A stretch of 64,000 nt of DNA from Tritrichomonas musculus (Eukaryota > Parabasalia > Tritrichomonadida > Tritrichomonadidae). This document shows positions 61,264 through 64,000 of this stretch, in pieces (within the stretch, counting starts at the first letter, position 1; every line of letters starts with the position of its first letter). Under the pieces are notes generated by a model, which saw only the letters and a program-made list of their open reading frames with translations, had not been told where the DNA came from and made no database searches. The stretch covers positions 1,178,001 through 1,242,000 of the forward strand of contig JAPFFF010000034.1 of NCBI GenBank assembly GCA_039105265.1. The letters are read 5' to 3'. A program made the translations under genes and the position numbers.

Positions 61264-62514
61264 ATGTATCCAACACTTAATCCGGCTGAAGAAACAACAC
61301 CTATACCAATTGAATATGCTTACTTTTTAGAAGATGGGGAACGAGATAAAACAAGACCAAATCGCTTTTATTTTAATTATCCACAAGATTGGGTTACTTC
61401 AAATAGAGGGGAATCAATAATAGGTGTGAGAAATATATGGACAAATAGTAGAAGACGAAAAATTTCTTATACAATAGGAATCAGAAAATATTATAAGAAA
61501 GATTATGATGACTTAAAGCTAAACAACCCAAATCAAACATATGATGATCTTTATTTATCTATTCCAAATGATAGGAAATCAGAATTATTTTATGATGTAA
61601 TTTCTTGGATTCCTACAGAAAAAGATTTAAGGGAAATATTAATTGATTTGAAATATTTCTTAAGAACAGAGTTTGAAAAATATAATGTTGCTCCAATTGC
61701 ATTAAATAAATTTCTTCATTCATCTATTGATAAACAAAAAGAGAAATTAGAAGAAGATATCAATAAGAAAATGGATGAAACACTACAACTTGATATCGAA
61801 ATAGCAAATAGTACGAACTTAGATGAAATCGCACAAAAAACACTTCAGAAGCAAAATTTAATAAATGAGAGCTGGGATTTAAGAAGAAAAATTGATGAAT
61901 TAGAGGAATCAAAAAAATTAGTTGGACAACCTGTTTTTAATTTAAGGGATGTTGGTATGGACGGATATTATGATTATGATAAAAAGAAATTTATTGAAAT
62001 AATGTATTCGATGTGGAATGAAGATGAAAATAATCCTTTTTATATTGACCTATCAATCAGCTTTCGTATAAGACCTTTTAAAAATGGAATACAAGATAAT
62101 TCTGTTAATAGTATTTATGATTTAGCAGATGTATTTAATGTTGGTTTTGAACCTTTTCAAAATAATCCAAACAAATACATGGACTTAGAGAATCCTATTG
62201 AAGACAAAAATGGGAATACTATTAGATATGAAGGTATATGGATGAGAGAAATACAATTTGAGGACGTGTGGGATAGAGTTAGTTGCAAAATATATTCATC
62301 AATAGCAGAACAATCATCAAAAGGATATTTAGGAAATAGTAAAGTTATATTTAACCCAATCAAATACTTCAAGCTAAACTCAACTGATCAACGATTTTGG
62401 ATAGAATTCTATTCAGGGCGTCATAATCAGATACCAGTAAAGATACCAAATAATGAATCCTTTTATATTGAAATGCAATTCATGCCATTCAATAAGAAAT
62501 TGATGTATGTTTAA
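61264..62514 (+). CDS. Polinton-borne protein, unrecognised
   Basis: About 416 residues from the first ATG. It is mixed alpha/beta in appearance, with a central coiled-coil-like stretch and no signal peptide or membrane segment. It lies directly before the integrase with only a dozen bases between them and is therefore part of the element. It could be one of the element's uncharacterised or structural proteins. No family is claimed. Confidence 0.6.
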   Translation: MYPTLNPAEETTPIPIEYAYFLEDGERDKTRPNRFYFNYPQDWVTSNRGESIIGVRNIWTNSRRRKISYTIGIRKYYKKDYDDLKLNNPNQTYDDLYLSIPNDRKSELFYDVISWIPTEKDLREILIDLKYFLRTEFEKYNVAPIALNKFLHSSIDKQKEKLEEDINKKMDETLQLDIEIANSTNLDEIAQKTLQKQNLINESWDLRRKIDELEESKKLVGQPVFNLRDVGMDGYYDYDKKKFIEIMYSMWNEDENNPFYIDLSISFRIRPFKNGIQDNSVNSIYDLADVFNVGFEPFQNNPNKYMDLENPIEDKNGNTIRYEGIWMREIQFEDVWDRVSCKIYSSIAEQSSKGYLGNSKVIFNPIKYFKLNSTDQRFWIEFYSGRHNQIPVKIPNNESFYIEMQFMPFNKKLMYV

Positions 62515-62525
62515 GACTAATTTAA

Positions 62526-63611
62526 ATGAACAAAAAGCATTTTAAGACAATTAATGAGCTTCATTCTTTTTTTCCTTGGAGATCTGCCTCTAAATTTGTT
62601 CCACTCGCAAAACGATATGGATTCACAGAAGAAGCCGCATTAGATTATTTAAGGAAGATAGTACATGATGTAAAGGTACCAAAGGCAAAGTTTATGAATA
62701 TCTATTCTAAACACTCTGGAGGATATCAAATGGACACATTCATCAATGATAAGACAAAGGATGGTCTCAACTATTTGATGCTAATTAATATTAACACAAG
62801 AAAAGCATATTGTTATCCAATGAAGGGGAAAGGTGCAAAAGAGGTAGCCCAGGCATTAAATAAATTTTTTGAGGACGAGCCAGATGTCTATTCGATAACA
62901 TCAGACCAGGATGCTGCTTACTTGTCCAATGATGTATTACAGTTGATGAAGACCAAAAATATTGTTTACACTACTACCGAGGATAATAATCATAATGTAC
63001 TAGGTATCATAAATAGGTTCATGAGAACGATCAGAGACATGGTAGGCGAGAACCGGTTCATCAATGAGAAAGAAATGGATAGTTTAATAGATTCATACAA
63101 CAATTCTCCCCACAGGTCATTGGACTATAAGATACCAAACGAGATGACAGAGAAAGATGAAAAAGAATATGTAAAAACCAAGTCGCAAAACAATCCATAT
63201 GACTTTAAACCAAATGATAGAGTTAGAATTATTCAAGCCAAGGAGCCATTTTCGAAGCGCAGGAACAAGGTAAGCAAGGAAGCATATATAGTTGATTCAA
63301 AGGCTGGGAACCAATTTATAATTAAGTCCAAAGATGAGTCAATAGACAAACTCCCTGGTTATAGGTTAATCAAGACACAAAACAAAAATATTGCACAAAC
63401 ACTTAAGGGAGGCAAGAGAGGTATTGTGGAGAAGATTATTTCTTATGATACAACAAAGAACAAATATAAAATTAAATACAGCGAAGGAACAGAAGACATC
63501 ATACCGGCTAAAAATTTACGAGAAGGTGCTCCAACAAAGCTATCTAATCTTGAAGTGGATTACTGGTCAAAGAAGAAAAATATACCCAACAATATAAAGA
63601 AATGGATTTAA
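62526..63611 (+). CDS. Polinton integrase (retroviral-type, rve fold)
   Basis: A 361-residue protein. The catalytic core of the rve integrase family is recognisable in the first two thirds, and a chromodomain- or SH3-like C-terminal basic part follows. The family inserts the linear element DNA into chromosomes. It follows the unrecognised gene closely and precedes the ATPase gene, as expected of a Polinton gene block. Confidence 0.8.
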   Translation: MNKKHFKTINELHSFFPWRSASKFVPLAKRYGFTEEAALDYLRKIVHDVKVPKAKFMNIYSKHSGGYQMDTFINDKTKDGLNYLMLININTRKAYCYPMKGKGAKEVAQALNKFFEDEPDVYSITSDQDAAYLSNDVLQLMKTKNIVYTTTEDNNHNVLGIINRFMRTIRDMVGENRFINEKEMDSLIDSYNNSPHRSLDYKIPNEMTEKDEKEYVKTKSQNNPYDFKPNDRVRIIQAKEPFSKRRNKVSKEAYIVDSKAGNQFIIKSKDESIDKLPGYRLIKTQNKNIAQTLKGGKRGIVEKIISYDTTKNKYKIKYSEGTEDIIPAKNLREGAPTKLSNLEVDYWSKKKNIPNNIKKWI

Positions 63612-63621
63612 CCACAAATAA

Positions 63622-64000
63622 ATGTCTAAACAAATAATGAAAGAAGTGGAATCCTTAATCCAAAAGACAATGAAGAAGAACCAGAAAGAGATAGAGGGAG
63701 CATTGATGAAGCCATTACATCCTTCATATCCATTTAGTACGAATGGAATTTATTTTCTTATTGGTAAACCAGGTGCAGGTAAGAGTTATTGGTTGTGGAA
63801 ACACATACTAATTACTGAACGTCTATTTAAGCATCCGTACTATCAAAAAATAATATTTTGCTCAAGTTCTGGAAAAGCAGACAAAACGGCTGAGGCAATG
63901 AGTAAAGAAGTAAAGACACCAATAGTATATCTTAATGAATCCCAATTGATGGATTACCTAAAGAAACACCTCAAAAGAAAAATAAAATATTATGCAATGG
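63622..64000 (+). CDS. Polinton packaging-type ATPase, 5' part
   Basis: The first about 126 residues are visible before the window ends. A Walker A motif (GKPGAGKS) lies near residue 50 after a helical lead. Its place after the integrase and the motif fit the FtsK/HerA-type ATPase of Polintons. Confidence 0.75.
   Translation, partial: MSKQIMKEVESLIQKTMKKNQKEIEGALMKPLHPSYPFSTNGIYFLIGKPGAGKSYWLWKHILITERLFKHPYYQKIIFCSSSGKADKTAEAMSKEVKTPIVYLNESQLMDYLKKHLKRKIKYYAM

Larger units (their letters stand above)
60020..64000 (+). mobile_element. Polinton (Maverick), left part, continues beyond the window
   Basis: Integrase (62526-63611) and packaging-type ATPase (from 63622) in the same direction, with another element gene before them, identify a Polinton. 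A candidate left end is at about 60020, where AGTAGTATAGTATAGGC (5'-AG start, as known for Polintons) leads into a GC-rich stretch (60030-60125) unlike the AT-rich surroundings. The exact boundary is not proven, and no target duplication can be read from one end. The genes visible here are open and look whole, so the copy appears recent. Confidence 0.75.

Noticed and set aside
1-64000. CRISPR array, rRNA, or prophage-type defence island
   Set aside because: No regular spaced repeats, no rRNA-like conserved blocks and a eukaryotic gene style throughout.

Overview
The window looks like a contig from a parabasalid (trichomonad) protist, most like an AT-rich Tritrichomonas-type genome. No species can be proved from sequence alone. 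The reasons are: long genes without visible introns; several families that are expanded in trichomonads (BspA-type leucine-rich repeats, BTB-like/DUF3447 ankyrin proteins, kinase-like proteins joined to BspA or Sel1 repeats); a Polinton at the right edge; and a TCA-type initiator 9-22 bases before many start codons. Standard stops are used. Base composition is strongly AT-rich, with long homopolymer runs.

Layout. 0-7.5 kb: a broken kinase-like gene, a kinase-like/BspA gene, a decayed VWA-domain gene and a decayed CAP-like surface gene. 7.8-15.7 kb: a giant ankyrin gene, a foldback element and a small GTPase-like gene. 15.7-30.3 kb: the most gene-rich part, with a DUF4419 gene, an LRR protein with a long acidic repeat tail, a TPR protein head to head with a divergent STT3 oligosaccharyltransferase, and a BTB-BACK-discoidin gene, plus decayed relatives. 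30.4-35.4 kb: broken membrane-protein genes, a NO VEIN-type (DUF3883) nuclease-fold gene and a broken DUF3447/BspA gene. 35.4-47 kb: mostly gene-free DNA apart from one Myb gene, but full of structure: a stem-loop cluster, a small MITE, two nested TIR elements with 8-base target duplications, and a third TIR element. 47-48.7 kb: two likely housekeeping genes, a prenylated EF-hand protein and a phosphatidylinositol transfer protein. 50.2-53.5 kb: a decayed 21-base tandem array and a kinase-like/Sel1 gene cut in two by a TA-target MITE. 53.6-55.1 kb: a compact element with about 105-base inverted ends around one tyrosine recombinase gene. 55.9-57.1 kb: a tandem satellite of about 276 bases interrupted by a 512-base MITE. 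58.2-60.0 kb: a broken transposase-like gene. 60.0-64.0 kb: the left part of a Polinton, running off the edge.

No operons or metabolic pathway are visible. Genes are single units on both strands. The kinase-like proteins have lost catalytic residues and look like scaffolds, and the EF-hand and PITP genes fit calcium and phosphoinositide signalling. The accessory DNA is the striking part: at least six unrelated terminal-inverted-repeat families, with insertions nested in one another, in a satellite and in a gene. Several target sites can be read exactly. The strongest candidate for something undescribed is the minimal tyrosine recombinase element at 53.6-55.1 kb.
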